Of a stretch of 64,000 nucleotides of DNA, positions 1 through 10,157 are shown piece by piece (the first letter of the stretch is position 1; each line of letters begins with the position of its first letter). A program made the position numbers and the translations under genes. The DNA comes from an uncultured Pelagibacteraceae bacterium (GTDB lineage: Bacteria > Pseudomonadota > Alphaproteobacteria > Pelagibacterales > Pelagibacteraceae). Location of the stretch: positions 62,001-126,000 of the forward strand of contig CACNTW010000002.1 in NCBI GenBank assembly GCA_902623495.1, read 5' to 3'. Below the pieces are notes generated by a model, which saw only the letters and a list, made by a program, of their open reading frames with translations, was not told the origin of the DNA and searched no databases.

Positions 1-83
1 AATGTAAAGGTAAAATAATTGCATCTGCTACAGGTATCTGGAAAATACTTAAACGTAAGTTACCTCATGCAGGTTTAAGCTAA
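1..83 (+). CDS. C-terminal end of a probable hotdog-fold thioesterase (partial)
   Basis: A plus-strand frame is open from the window edge and ends at a TAA, giving the last 26 residues of a protein. The visible peptide GKIIASATGIWKI resembles the last beta strand of PaaI-like acyl-CoA thioesterases, where a 'G-K-hydrophobic-A-x-A-x-G' pattern is common. That is a resemblance in a short stretch only. The stop overlaps the stop of the converging TRAP permease gene by four bases. It could belong to another family; the upstream sequence would settle it. Confidence 0.45.
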   Translation, partial: CKGKIIASATGIWKILKRKLPHAGLS

Positions 84-2401
84 ATTCTTCTTCTCGTATT
101 TAAATAACCAAAGATTGATAAAAGAATAAGAGCAATAGGATAAATTATTTCTTTTTTTGGTCTATTCTGATTTTCAATTTTAAATTCATTAATAATATCT
201 CCCATTTCTAGACCAGATTTTTTTGCAATTCCATTCCATTTTAAAGTATCAATTATGGTTTTATTATCTTCTGAAACTAAGCTCATTCCATATTCATCTA
301 AACTGAAATTTTCATCAAAACTATTTTTTTCTATTACAAATAATTTATATCTTTCACCATACTCTGTTAGTCTAGTAATTTTAATTCTTATCTCTTTATT
401 ATAATCAAACTGTTTTTTGTTTATTTCTTCAATGCTTAAATAGTTATATTTTGGGTAAAATTTATTTAGAATAAATTCTGGAGATAATAATGATATTGAA
501 ATTATTAAAAAAATAATAATCTCATACCATCTCAATTTATTTATAAACCAACCTTGAGTAGCAGATGTAAATACTAAAATCCCAATCAATGAGGTGGCTA
601 TGACCATTAAGCCATGCCATATGCTTTGAATACCAATTAATAATAACTCGCTATTAAATAAGAATACAATAGGAAGTATTCCTGTTCTCAGACTATACCA
701 AAATGCCTGGGCTCCTGTTCTTAACGGATCTCCACCAGAAATAGCAGCAGCTGCGTAAGATGCTAAGCCAACTGGAGGTGTTACGTCTGCCATTAGGCCA
801 AAATAGAACACGAATAAATGAACCGCAATTAAAGGAAAAATAAATCCTGATGCATTTCCAACATCCACAAGAACAGTTGCCATCAGAGATGCTACAACTA
901 CATAGTTTGCGGTAGTTGGTAAACCCATACCCAATAGTAAACACAAAATAATAGTTAAAAATAAGAGAATAATAACATTATCTTTTGCAATCGACTCGAT
1001 TACAATTATTAAATTAGTACTCAAACCTGTAGATCCAACTGCACCAACTATAATACCTGCTGTTGCAATTGCTATTCCAACACTAACCATATTCAAGGCA
1101 CCCTTTTCAAAACCAACAACAGTTTGGTTGTACCAATATATTAAAGCATTCTTAAAGTTCTTTTCTTTAAAAATTTTATTTAAAAGGTTGACTATAATTA
1201 AAGTTATTGTTGCAAAAAAAATAGAGTAAGAAGCTGTAAGCCTCATATAAACTAGTAGATATATAAGAACAAATATTGGAAATAAAAAATGTATTCCTTC
1301 AAAAAATGTTTTTTTCAATTTTGGAATGTCATTTGCATCCATACCTTTTAGATTTAATTTAAGTGCTTCAAGGTGAGATATATAAAATAGTGCGATGTAA
1401 GAAATTATAGCCGGTAAAAAAGCATGTTTGACAACTTCAAAATATGTAACACCGATAAAACTTGCCATTACAAAAGCTGCTGCTCCCATAACAGGAGGCA
1501 TTATTTGACCATTAACTGATGAAGATACTTCAATTGCACCCGCTTTTTCTTTTGAAAAACCTGTCTTTTTCATAATTGGAATTGTAAATGTTCCAGTTGT
1601 AACTGTATTAGCAATTGATGATCCAGAGATTAATCCTGTCATACCGGATCCTAGAATGGCTGCCTTAGCAGGACCACCTCGCATTTTTCCAACCATTGCA
1701 AAAGCTAAATCTAAAAAATATTTACCTCCTCCAGCAGTTTCTAAAAGTGCTCCAAAAAGTACAAAGAGAAATATGAAATCTACAGAAACACCTATCGGAA
1801 TTCCAAAAATTGCTTCTTGATCAAACCATTGAAAACCAACTAACCTTTTTAATGATAATCCGCCATGAGAAATTATATCTGGAGCATATTGACCAAAATA
1901 AGAAAATAACAAAAAACAAACTGCTATAACAACTAATGGAATGCCTATTACTCTACGTGTGGCTTCAAGAAGAATTAATATTCCAATTATTCCAAGTATA
2001 AGTTCTACTGGAATAGTAAGACCATTGGAAAAATTTATTTTAAGTAATATTCCACCCCTATCTACTAATTGATCATAAAAAATATAAATATATAAACAAC
2101 AAACTGCACCTATTATTGCAATGAATATATCTATAAAATTTACTTTTTTACCCTTTGCATATGGAAATATTAAAAAAGCTAGTAAAAGTGCAAAACCAAG
2201 ATGAATTGCTCTAGCAGGTAAACCTTTAAACATTCCAAAGTTTAACCAAAATGGAAATGGAGAAGCATACCAAAGCTGAAATAAAGACCAGGTTATTGCA
2301 ATACCTGCAACTAACTTTAAATGAAAACCTGTTAAATTTCTTGTAGGAGAAAGATCCTCTTTAATCTTATTTTCAATTTTTTTATCTATGTCTGCTGACA
2401 T
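80..2401 (-). CDS. TRAP transporter permease, fused small and large subunits (TAXI type)
   Basis: This is the inner-membrane part of a sodium- or proton-driven TRAP importer. At 773 residues it is the fused form, with the DctQ-like four-helix part at the N-terminus (roughly residues 25-170) and the DctM-like part after it. Gly-rich segments such as GSGMTGLISGSS and GMGLPTTANYVV are typical of the large subunit. The last 130 or so residues form a soluble region between two hydrophobic segments that looks like the DUF3394 extension seen in TAXI-TRAP permeases. The substrate-binding protein gene lies just upstream, separated by a terminator-like hairpin. The substrate cannot be read from the sequence. 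Confidence 0.93.
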   Translation of the reverse strand: MSADIDKKIENKIKEDLSPTRNLTGFHLKLVAGIAITWSLFQLWYASPFPFWLNFGMFKGLPARAIHLGFALLLAFLIFPYAKGKKVNFIDIFIAIIGAVCCLYIYIFYDQLVDRGGILLKINFSNGLTIPVELILGIIGILILLEATRRVIGIPLVVIAVCFLLFSYFGQYAPDIISHGGLSLKRLVGFQWFDQEAIFGIPIGVSVDFIFLFVLFGALLETAGGGKYFLDLAFAMVGKMRGGPAKAAILGSGMTGLISGSSIANTVTTGTFTIPIMKKTGFSKEKAGAIEVSSSVNGQIMPPVMGAAAFVMASFIGVTYFEVVKHAFLPAIISYIALFYISHLEALKLNLKGMDANDIPKLKKTFFEGIHFLFPIFVLIYLLVYMRLTASYSIFFATITLIIVNLLNKIFKEKNFKNALIYWYNQTVVGFEKGALNMVSVGIAIATAGIIVGAVGSTGLSTNLIIVIESIAKDNVIILLFLTIILCLLLGMGLPTTANYVVVASLMATVLVDVGNASGFIFPLIAVHLFVFYFGLMADVTPPVGLASYAAAAISGGDPLRTGAQAFWYSLRTGILPIVFLFNSELLLIGIQSIWHGLMVIATSLIGILVFTSATQGWFINKLRWYEIIIFLIISISLLSPEFILNKFYPKYNYLSIEEINKKQFDYNKEIRIKITRLTEYGERYKLFVIEKNSFDENFSLDEYGMSLVSEDNKTIIDTLKWNGIAKKSGLEMGDIINEFKIENQNRPKKEIIYPIALILLSIFGYLNTRRRI

Positions 2402-2423
2402 TCAGCTTAATATATAAAAAAAA

Positions 2424-2447
2424 AGGCCCAATAGATATATTGGGCCT
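2424..2447 (-). terminator. Intercistronic hairpin between TAXI binding protein and permease
   Basis: A perfect 10-base-pair stem (AGGCCCAATA with TATTGGGCCT) closes a GATA loop. On the minus strand it is followed by a run of nine T, the form of a rho-independent terminator. It lies after the binding-protein gene and before the permease gene of the same operon. I infer that most transcripts stop here and some read through, giving more binding protein than permease. Confidence 0.8.
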
Positions 2448-2468
2448 CAATTTTTTATATAGATTTAA

Positions 2469-3476
2469 TTACATTAAACCAGCTTCTTTATAATATTTAA
2501 TAGCTCCAGGATGAAGTGGTGCTGATAAACCATCAGCTATCATATTTTTTTTCTCTAGAGGAGCAAAAGCTGGATGTTGTTTTCTAAAATCGTCAAAATT
2601 TTCAAAAACAGCTTTTGTAACCTGATAAACTAAATCTTCAGAAACATCCACACTTGTTACCACAGTAGCTTTAACACCAAATGTAGTTACATCTTTTTTC
2701 TGTTTAGTATAAGTTCCTTTTGGAATTGTTGCTGATGCATAATAATCAGCTCCACTAATAATTCCATTAATTACATCTCCTGTTAAATTGATTGGCATAG
2801 CTTTAGCTGCACATGTTGCTGCTTGTTCCATTGCTCCATTTGGAAAACCTACTGAGTATCCAAACGCATCAATTTTTCCATCACATAAAGCTTTTACTTG
2901 CTCTGAAGATGTTAGCTCAGTAACTGATTTAAAGAAACTGTTATCAACGCCCATAGCTTTCATTAATTCTTCCATTGTTCCTCTTTGACCAGAACCTGGA
3001 TTTCCAATGTTTACTACTTTTCCTTTAAGACCCATAAAATCTTTAACTTTTGCTTTTTTTCTAGCCCAGATTTGAAATGGCTCATTATGTACTGAGAAAA
3101 CAGCTCTTAAATTTTTGAATTGTTTCCCTTCCCATTTGCTTGATCCATTGTAAGCATGAAATTGCCAGTCAGATTGTGCTACACCAAATTGAAACTCACC
3201 ATCTTTTATTTGTCCGATGTTATAATTTGATCCTCCAGTTGAAGGAGCGGTACATCTGTAAGCTTTATCTTTCATACCTTTTTTTCTACCGTGTTCAGCA
3301 CTAATTGCTGATTTATGTAACATTTTACAAATAGCGTTTCCTGTCTGAAAATAAACTCCAGTTGGTCCTCCTGTACCTATTGTAAAAAACTCTGCTGATT
3401 TTGCTATTGATCCAAATGAAAATATAGCAGCAAAAATAATCAGAGAGCTTGATATTGTTGATAATATTTTTTTCAT
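2469..3476 (-). CDS. TAXI family TRAP transporter substrate-binding protein
   Basis: This periplasmic protein captures the solute for the adjacent permease. It has a clear signal peptide: MKKIL start, hydrophobic core, and likely cleavage after IAKSA near residue 28. The mature part begins EFFTIGTGGPTGVYFQTG, the usual TAXI-family opening strand. Length 335 is normal. A purine-rich GAGAGGG lies just upstream of the ATG as ribosome binding site. Six cysteines are present, which is unusual for a small periplasmic binding protein and may reflect disulfides. The ligand is unknown. Confidence 0.95.
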   Translation of the reverse strand: MKKILSTISSSLIIFAAIFSFGSIAKSAEFFTIGTGGPTGVYFQTGNAICKMLHKSAISAEHGRKKGMKDKAYRCTAPSTGGSNYNIGQIKDGEFQFGVAQSDWQFHAYNGSSKWEGKQFKNLRAVFSVHNEPFQIWARKKAKVKDFMGLKGKVVNIGNPGSGQRGTMEELMKAMGVDNSFFKSVTELTSSEQVKALCDGKIDAFGYSVGFPNGAMEQAATCAAKAMPINLTGDVINGIISGADYYASATIPKGTYTKQKKDVTTFGVKATVVTSVDVSEDLVYQVTKAVFENFDDFRKQHPAFAPLEKKNMIADGLSAPLHPGAIKYYKEAGLM

Positions 3477-3584
3477 ATACCCTCTCTAAAGTTTTAAAGT
3501 TAAATCTAACTATTTATTGCTTCGAGTGTCTAGTAAATTCATTAAATATAAGTGTTGCTAATTAAGGAATTTTTTATGTGATTA

Positions 3585-4808
3585 TTATTTTTCAACCCAT
3601 GATTTTAATTTATTTACTCCTTCTACAACCTTTGGGGCGTACAGTTTTATTAACTCGTCATTAATATCAGTTTTTTCATTAATATTTTTCATGAATGTAT
3701 CTCCATCAAAGTCTGTAAAACTTAAACGAACTATCATCCTTTTTTGATCAAATCCAAAATCACTTCCAGGAAGTAAAGCAATATTTAAATCAGTTAAAAT
3801 CTCATCGCATAAAATAGTTGAACTATCAAATTTTTTATTTAAGAATTCTGGTAATAAATAAAAGCCTCCCATTGGTTTGTTCATAATAATATTATTAGAT
3901 GATAAATTTCTATATACATACTCTCCAACAGCTTTAAGAATTTTTTTTGATTTTAAAATGTAGTCTTCATGATTGGCATTAAAAGCAGATATTGCAGCAA
4001 ACTGGATTGGTGAACTTACTGCAGAAAATGTTTCACTTGCTAAAACTTTAATAGATTTAAGTAATTCGATTTTTTTCTTTGGTATTATAAAGTACCCAAG
4101 TCTCCAACCACCTGCGCCACACCATTTACTAAGTCCGTTACTTATTACAACATTATCATGGCAATGTTCGAAAATAGAAATATAATTTTCATCAAATGCT
4201 AATTCAGAATAAATTTCATCTGATAAAACTAAAATATTATATTTTTTTACTATTAAAGAAATTTCTTTTAAATTTTTGCATACTTGTCCTGATGGATTGT
4301 TTGGAGAATTAAGAAATAAAAGATATTTTTTATCTGGTTTTTTTAAAATAATTTTTTCTATTTCTTGAGCTTTAGGAAACCAATTATTTGCAGCAGATGT
4401 TTGAATCCAATGATAATTATTTTTAGCTATAATTGATTGTGGTTTGTAAGATACCCAACTTGGGGCTGGTAACAAAATTTCACCTTCAAATGCTAAATGC
4501 ATCAAGAACATTAACTCTTTGGTTCCAGGACCTACAATGACCTGATCTGATTTAAAATTATAATTTTTCTTTTTTGACTCATATTTTACGATTGAGTCTC
4601 TTAATTTATCTAATCCCTGGATAGGTAAATAACTTTTCTGATGTGCATTTTTTTTTAATTCTTCAACAATAGTAATTGGAACTGGGAATGGCGATTGTCC
4701 AAATCCAAACTTAATAATATTTTTTCCTTCATTTTCAATGACTTTTGATTTTTCGTTTATTTTTAGAGTTGCTGATAAACTTAGGCTTTTAATAGTATCT
4801 TTAATCAT
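3585..4808 (-). CDS. Class I/II PLP-dependent aminotransferase
   Basis: A fold-type I aminotransferase of 407 residues. The segment NSPNNPSGQV holds the conserved Asn/Pro motif, SDEIYSELAF holds the Asp that pairs with the pyridine nitrogen, and SNGLSKWCGAGGWRLGYF carries the Schiff-base lysine and following Arg. The C-terminal VRLSF holds the carboxylate-binding Arg. Family knowledge supports an aspartate- or alanine-type transaminase, but the amino donor cannot be chosen from sequence alone. Its start overlaps the stop of the acetoacetyl-CoA synthetase gene by one base, so the two are probably translated in a coupled way. Confidence 0.9.
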   Translation of the reverse strand: MIKDTIKSLSLSATLKINEKSKVIENEGKNIIKFGFGQSPFPVPITIVEELKKNAHQKSYLPIQGLDKLRDSIVKYESKKKNYNFKSDQVIVGPGTKELMFLMHLAFEGEILLPAPSWVSYKPQSIIAKNNYHWIQTSAANNWFPKAQEIEKIILKKPDKKYLLFLNSPNNPSGQVCKNLKEISLIVKKYNILVLSDEIYSELAFDENYISIFEHCHDNVVISNGLSKWCGAGGWRLGYFIIPKKKIELLKSIKVLASETFSAVSSPIQFAAISAFNANHEDYILKSKKILKAVGEYVYRNLSSNNIIMNKPMGGFYLLPEFLNKKFDSSTILCDEILTDLNIALLPGSDFGFDQKRMIVRLSFTDFDGDTFMKNINEKTDINDELIKLYAPKVVEGVNKLKSWVEK

Positions 4809-6763
4809 TATGAATTTAACTCATTAAGATTTTTATATTCATTTAAAGCAGATGGATTTGATAATGCTTCAATATTATTTATTTTATTACCATCTATTAT
4901 ATTTTTAACAGCTACTTCTACAATTTTGCCATTTTTAGTCTTAGGAATATCTTTTACTGCAATTATTTTAGCTGGTACATGTCTTGGAGAAGCCTCATAT
5001 CTAATTGTTGTTTTTAGTTTAGCAATTAAATTTTCATCTAATTTTTTGTTTTTTGATAAGACTACAAAAAGTATTATTCTTACATCATTATCCCAAGATT
5101 GGCCTACTGCAATAGACTCTTTTACTTCTTTAAATTTTTCTACAACAGAATAAATTTCAGCTGTGCCAAGTCGAACACCTCCTGGGTTTAATGTTGCATC
5201 TGATCTTCCATAGATAATATAAGACCCATTATTTTTTCTCTCAGCATAATCCCCATGATGCCAAATATTTTTAAATTTTGAAAAATAGGCTTTTTTGTAT
5301 TTAACTTTTCCATGGTCATTCCAAAATTTTAAGGGCATTGATGGAAACGCGTTTCTGCATACTAGTTCTCCTTTTTTATTTAAAATTGATTTACCTTTTT
5401 CAGAAAATACTGCTGTATCCATTCCAAGACCGTTGTTTTGTATTTCACCACTATTTACGCTTGAATAAATGTTACCATTTACAAAACAAGAGACAATATC
5501 TGTTCCGCCAGAAATAGATGCTAAATGAACATTTTTTTTTATATTTTTATAAACAAATTCAAAACCATCTTTAGATAGCGGCGAACCTGTAGAACAAATT
5601 GTTCTTAAAGATTTGAGATGAATTTTTTCTTTTACCTTAACTTTCTGCTTAATAAGTTGATCGATATATTTTGCACTTATACCAAATAGAGTAACTTTCT
5701 CTTTATTTGCAATATTTAACAATAACTCTGGTGATTTATGCATAGGAAAGCCGTCAAATAGCAATATTGATGCTTTAGATGCTAAGGCTGTAACAAGCCA
5801 ATTCCACATCATCCATCCACAAGTCGTAAAATAGAATACATTATCATTTGGTTTTATATTGCAATGTAGTTGGTGTTCTTTCAAATGTTGCAATAAAACT
5901 CCACCAGATCGATGGCAAATACATTTTGGTTTACCTGTTGTGCCACTCGAGTATAAAATTGCTAATTCGTGATCAAAATCAAATTTTTTAAATTTAATTC
6001 TACTCAATTCAAAATTTTTAATCTCATTAAAATAATGAATTTTTATATTATTTATTTTTTTTATTTTTTTTATTTTTTTTCCAGGATAATTTAAAATTAA
6101 TACTGATTTTATACTTTTTATTTTTTTTAAAATTTTAGGCAGTCTTTCAATGATATTTATTTCCTTTCCGTTATAATAATATTTATCAGTAATAATTAAT
6201 AGTTTAGGTTTAATTTGTGAAAAACGTTCTATAACTCCAGGCACACCAAAATCAGGTGAGCACGAACTCCAGATTGATCCTATGGCGCTAGCACTTAAGA
6301 AACACTCTACTGTTTCTATCTGATTTGGAGTATATGCAGCTATCCTATCCTTTTCATAAATATTTATTTTTTTATAAAATGAAATTATTTTTTTTACTTC
6401 AATATTAAGTTCTTTCCAGGATTTTTGTTCTCTGTAACCATTTTCGCTAACAAACGTAATAGCTTTTTGATCTGAATTTTTAACTAAAAGATTTTCAACA
6501 AAGCTTAATTTTGAATTTACAAAAAATTTACTATTAATAAGATCTTTTGTTAATTTAAATTTATTAGTTTTTACTCCAATTATTTCAAAGTAGTTCCAAA
6601 TAGAATTCCAAAAATCTTTCGGATATTGTAAACTCCAACTTAATAATCTTTTATAATTTCCTGAGAAATTATATTTATAATTTTTTGAAACAAATTTCTC
6701 ATATTTAAATAAATTCGAATTTTTTATAAGTGCTTCAGACGGTTCCCAAAGTTTTTTTGGCAT
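4808..6763 (-). CDS. aacS: Acetoacetyl-CoA synthetase (acetoacetate-CoA ligase)
   Basis: This AMP-forming ligase activates acetoacetate to acetoacetyl-CoA. The ATP-binding motif YSSGTTGKPKCICH is clear, and the run TTCGWMMWNWLV is characteristic of acetoacetyl-CoA and acetyl-CoA synthetases. Motifs SGGTD and GRSDATLNPGGVRLGTAEIY follow, with the catalytic C-terminal Lys region PKTKNGKIVE. At 651 residues it has the expected length with the N-terminal ACAS domain. It is first in a two-gene operon with an aminotransferase. A role in using ketone bodies or polyhydroxybutyrate products is inference. Confidence 0.93.
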   Translation of the reverse strand: MPKKLWEPSEALIKNSNLFKYEKFVSKNYKYNFSGNYKRLLSWSLQYPKDFWNSIWNYFEIIGVKTNKFKLTKDLINSKFFVNSKLSFVENLLVKNSDQKAITFVSENGYREQKSWKELNIEVKKIISFYKKINIYEKDRIAAYTPNQIETVECFLSASAIGSIWSSCSPDFGVPGVIERFSQIKPKLLIITDKYYYNGKEINIIERLPKILKKIKSIKSVLILNYPGKKIKKIKKINNIKIHYFNEIKNFELSRIKFKKFDFDHELAILYSSGTTGKPKCICHRSGGVLLQHLKEHQLHCNIKPNDNVFYFTTCGWMMWNWLVTALASKASILLFDGFPMHKSPELLLNIANKEKVTLFGISAKYIDQLIKQKVKVKEKIHLKSLRTICSTGSPLSKDGFEFVYKNIKKNVHLASISGGTDIVSCFVNGNIYSSVNSGEIQNNGLGMDTAVFSEKGKSILNKKGELVCRNAFPSMPLKFWNDHGKVKYKKAYFSKFKNIWHHGDYAERKNNGSYIIYGRSDATLNPGGVRLGTAEIYSVVEKFKEVKESIAVGQSWDNDVRIILFVVLSKNKKLDENLIAKLKTTIRYEASPRHVPAKIIAVKDIPKTKNGKIVEVAVKNIIDGNKINNIEALSNPSALNEYKNLNELNS

Positions 6764-6925
6764 TAAAAATTTATATTTATATTCTAAAATTTATGCTAAC
6801 CTTAGTTATTAAAAATTGAAAATGAGAACTTTTTCTTATCTGATTCGGACTAGTTTTAGTCTATTTTTGTTCTTTTTGAGTAACAAAATATAGTAGGCAA
6901 AAAAAAGAACATACTAAAAGTTGAT

Positions 6926-9406
6926 ATGTCAAAAAATAAGATAACAGCAGTACTAGGACCTACAAATACTGGTAAAACTTTTTTAGCTATTGAGACAATG
7001 CTTTCTTTCGACACTGGAATGATAGGATTTCCTTTAAGACTTTTAGCAAGAGAGGTTTACGACAAAATAATCCAAAAAGTAGATGTTTCAAAGGTAGCTC
7101 TTATAACAGGAGAGGAAAAGATTATACCGATAAATGCAAAATATTTTTTGTGTACTGTTGAATCAATGCCTGTTGATAAAATTTTAGATTTCGTAGGGAT
7201 TGATGAAATTCAAATGTGTTCTGATCATGAGCGGGGTCATATTTTTACAGACAGATTAATAAATCTAAGGGGTGAAAAATTAACAATGTTAATGGGCTCA
7301 AATACTATTAAAAGTATTATCCAAAAACTTGATGGTGATATTGAATTCATAAATAAAAAAAGATTGTCAAAATTATCATTTTGTGGGCATAAAAAAATTT
7401 CAAGAATTGAAAGAAAAAGTGTGGTGATAGCTTTTTCAACTGAAGAAGTTTATGCAATTGCAGAACTCATTAGAAGACAGAAAGGTGGTGCAGCTATTGT
7501 CATGGGATCTCTTAGTCCTAAAACTAGGAATGCTCAAGTAAGTTTATATCAATCCGGAGACGTTGATTATCTTGTGGCTACCGATGCTATTGGGATGGGA
7601 ATTAACATGGATTTAGATAACGTCTATTTCTCAAGTATAAAAAAATTTGATGGAAAAAAAATTAGAAGGTTAAAAATCTCTGAAATTGGACAAATTTCAG
7701 GTAGAGCTGGTAGATATTTAAATGATGGTAGTTTTGGTATTACAGGAGATTGTGACGAAGTTAACCCAGAGGAAATTGAATTTTTAGAAAATCACAATTT
7801 TCCAGAAATACAAAGTATATTTTGGCGAAATTCAAATCTAAATTTTAGCAGTAAAGCAGCACTATTAAAATCTTTAGACGAAAAACCCAATAAAGATTGG
7901 TTAAGAAGAGTCGGTGAATGTGAAGATGAGAAAGTTTTAAAATATTTTTTAAAAGAAAATAATAATAATATTGAAAATTACTCAAATGTTTTAAAAATCT
8001 TATGGGAATGCTGTCAAATTCCTGATTTTGTTAAGAAAACATATGGCAACCATTTGGAAGTGGTCAATAGGGTATTCAATTTTTTGACAGGTGAAGAGAA
8101 AAAAATACCTAACTATTACATGAAGAAACAGCTTTCTATGCTTGATAAACTTGATGGGAATGTAGATTCGATTTCGAATAGAATATCAAATGTTAGAACC
8201 TGGTCATATGTAGCAAATAAATCTAATTGGGTAGATAACCAAGATTATTGGATTGAAAGAACCAAAAATTTAGAAGATAGATTATCAGATAGACTTCATG
8301 ATGAACTAACAAAAACTTTTATAGATAAGAGAGCAAGTGTATTAGCAAAAGGTTTAAAACAAGATATTGAATTAAAAACTGAAATAATTGATGAAGAAAA
8401 GGTATTAATTAACGGTCAATACATTGGAAATTTAAAAGGATTAAAACTTATATTAGATTTAAAGGTTGATGCTTTAGACGCGGATATCAAGTCATTAAAA
8501 AAAGCAGCCAGACAGAATGTGGGTCCAGAAATAATTAATAGAACACAGCAAATTATAGACACTGGACTTATAGAATTGAGAGATGATTTCAAAATATATT
8601 GGAGAAATGAGCCTATAGCGAAATTAGTGGCTGGCAATGATTATCTTAATCCAAAAATTGATTTAATAATTGATGAAATGATTGATAATAATGAAAGGAA
8701 TAATTTAAACGATTATTTAAATAAATGGGTAATAAAAAAAATTAAAACTGAGCTTAGCAGTTTAATTGAATTAAAAAACATAAAGGAAAATAACCCTGAA
8801 CTTAGAGCTTTAGCTTATAGACTCTATGAAAATAATGGTGTCATAAAAAGATCAAATATTTCAGATTACTTAAAAAAATTAAACCAAGATGAAAGGAAAA
8901 AATTAAGAAAACTTGGAGTAAAATTTGGCAGATACCATGTCTTTTTATTTAAATTATTTAAACCAAGTACAGTTTCTTTAAGGATATTATTATGGAAAAG
9001 TCATAATAATAAATTTTTAAATTTATCACCTCCAACTTTTGGATTAAATTTTTTAGATAGTATGAAATCTGCAAATAAAGATTTTATGTTACTTTGCGGT
9101 TTTGAAAAATTTGACGATATTTATATAAGAATTGATATATTAGAAAGATTATTCTTATTAATTTTTAATTCTGAGAAAGATAACAAAAAAGAGGTGAAGG
9201 TTGTGCCAGAAATGCTGAACTTACTTGGTTGTTCTAAAGAAAATTTTAAAAGACTTTTAATTAAAATGAACTACAAAATTTACGAAAAGGAAAAGGAATA
9301 TTTTATAAAATATATTCCAGCAAAAAAGAAAATTATTAAAAAAAATGACAAAAATGACTATTCAAATAATCCGTTTAGTGTATTAAATCAATTAAACTTA
9401 AAATAA
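6926..9406 (+). CDS. SUV3-like ATP-dependent RNA helicase
   Basis: A superfamily 2 helicase of 826 residues resembling mitochondrial SUV3 and its alphaproteobacterial relatives. The Walker A motif GPTNTGKT is at residues 11-18, the DExH-like box reads DEIQ, motif V is ATDAIGMGINMD and motif VI is QISGRAGRY. The C-terminal half is long and helical with no clear domain. Mitochondrial SUV3 unwinds RNA in the degradosome; the bacterial role is less well defined and I infer RNA metabolism. It heads a tightly packed set with a TerB-like gene, a ferredoxin and carD, and its stop overlaps the next start by one base. Confidence 0.9.
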   Translation: MSKNKITAVLGPTNTGKTFLAIETMLSFDTGMIGFPLRLLAREVYDKIIQKVDVSKVALITGEEKIIPINAKYFLCTVESMPVDKILDFVGIDEIQMCSDHERGHIFTDRLINLRGEKLTMLMGSNTIKSIIQKLDGDIEFINKKRLSKLSFCGHKKISRIERKSVVIAFSTEEVYAIAELIRRQKGGAAIVMGSLSPKTRNAQVSLYQSGDVDYLVATDAIGMGINMDLDNVYFSSIKKFDGKKIRRLKISEIGQISGRAGRYLNDGSFGITGDCDEVNPEEIEFLENHNFPEIQSIFWRNSNLNFSSKAALLKSLDEKPNKDWLRRVGECEDEKVLKYFLKENNNNIENYSNVLKILWECCQIPDFVKKTYGNHLEVVNRVFNFLTGEEKKIPNYYMKKQLSMLDKLDGNVDSISNRISNVRTWSYVANKSNWVDNQDYWIERTKNLEDRLSDRLHDELTKTFIDKRASVLAKGLKQDIELKTEIIDEEKVLINGQYIGNLKGLKLILDLKVDALDADIKSLKKAARQNVGPEIINRTQQIIDTGLIELRDDFKIYWRNEPIAKLVAGNDYLNPKIDLIIDEMIDNNERNNLNDYLNKWVIKKIKTELSSLIELKNIKENNPELRALAYRLYENNGVIKRSNISDYLKKLNQDERKKLRKLGVKFGRYHVFLFKLFKPSTVSLRILLWKSHNNKFLNLSPPTFGLNFLDSMKSANKDFMLLCGFEKFDDIYIRIDILERLFLLIFNSEKDNKKEVKVVPEMLNLLGCSKENFKRLLIKMNYKIYEKEKEYFIKYIPAKKKIIKKNDKNDYSNNPFSVLNQLNLK

Positions 9407-9834
9407 TGTTCAACCTTTTTAAAAAAAATAAAATAAATAAAAACAAAGATGAAAATCATTTATCATTAATTAGTGTTGCCGCATTGCTAATTCACTCAGC
9501 AAAAATAGATGAAAATTTTACTGGAAAAGAAAGATCAATAATTAAAAAAGCTTTAATTGAAATGGGAGCAGATGAAAATAATTTAGATGAAATTTTAAAA
9601 GATGCAGAAACAAAGGAGAAAGATTCAAATCAAATCTTAGAATTTACCAAGGAAGTAAAAAATAAAAATATTGATAAAAAAAAGATAATTATAGAGGCAT
9701 TATGGAACATTATTTATTCAGATGAAAATGCAGACATGTATGAGACTAACCTTATGAGAAGATTGTCAGGTTTATTATATCTAGATCCGAAAGTGGTTGG
9801 AGATATAAAAGAAAAAATAAAAACAAATCAATGA
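9406..9834 (+). CDS. TerB-like (DjlA/TerB fold) protein
   Basis: A 142-residue acidic and basic helical protein. Segments [20 protein letters not shown] and [18 protein letters not shown] match the repeated helical pattern of the TerB family, with paired acidic residues after each helix that may bind metal. The family name comes from tellurite resistance, but most chromosomal members have no shown role in it. It overlaps its neighbours by one and four bases, so it is part of the helicase-ferredoxin-carD operon. In many alphaproteobacteria I recall an S4-domain RNA-binding gene at this place, so this looks like a replacement or an addition. Confidence 0.8.
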   Translation: MFNLFKKNKINKNKDENHLSLISVAALLIHSAKIDENFTGKERSIIKKALIEMGADENNLDEILKDAETKEKDSNQILEFTKEVKNKNIDKKKIIIEALWNIIYSDENADMYETNLMRRLSGLLYLDPKVVGDIKEKIKTNQ

Positions 9835-10157
9835 CATATTTAGTCAATGATAAATGCATAAAATGTAAACATACAACTTGTGTTGATGTTTGCCCAGTTG
9901 ATTGTTTTTACGAAGGAAAAAATATGCTTGTAATTAAACCGGATGAGTGTATAGATTGTGGCGTTTGTGAACCTGAGTGTCCAATAGATGCTATAGTTTC
10001 AGATACAGAAGAAGGTAATGAAAAGTGGTTAGAGATTAATAGGAAATACTCAGAAATATGGCCAAATATTTCCGTCCCCAAGGAACCTCTACCAGATCAC
10101 GATAAATATAAAGATGAAGAAAATAAGTTTGATAAATACTTTAAAGAAAACATTTAA
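9831..10157 (+). CDS. fdxA: 7Fe/8Fe ferredoxin
   Basis: A 108-residue cytoplasmic electron carrier. The N-terminal motif C-x2-C-x4-C-x3-C ([13 protein letters not shown]) and the second motif [12 protein letters not shown] give the cysteines for two iron-sulfur clusters, and the C-terminal tail is typical of the FdxA family that carries a [3Fe-4S] and a [4Fe-4S] cluster. The start overlaps the TerB-like stop as ATGA. Its 3' end overlaps the carD reading frame by up to 44 bases. Redox partners are unknown. Confidence 0.92.
   Translation: MTYLVNDKCIKCKHTTCVDVCPVDCFYEGKNMLVIKPDECIDCGVCEPECPIDAIVSDTEEGNEKWLEINRKYSEIWPNISVPKEPLPDHDKYKDEENKFDKYFKENI

Noticed and set aside
9406-9834. Tellurite resistance function for the TerB-like gene
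   Set aside because: No other ter genes are near, and the fold is widespread without that role.
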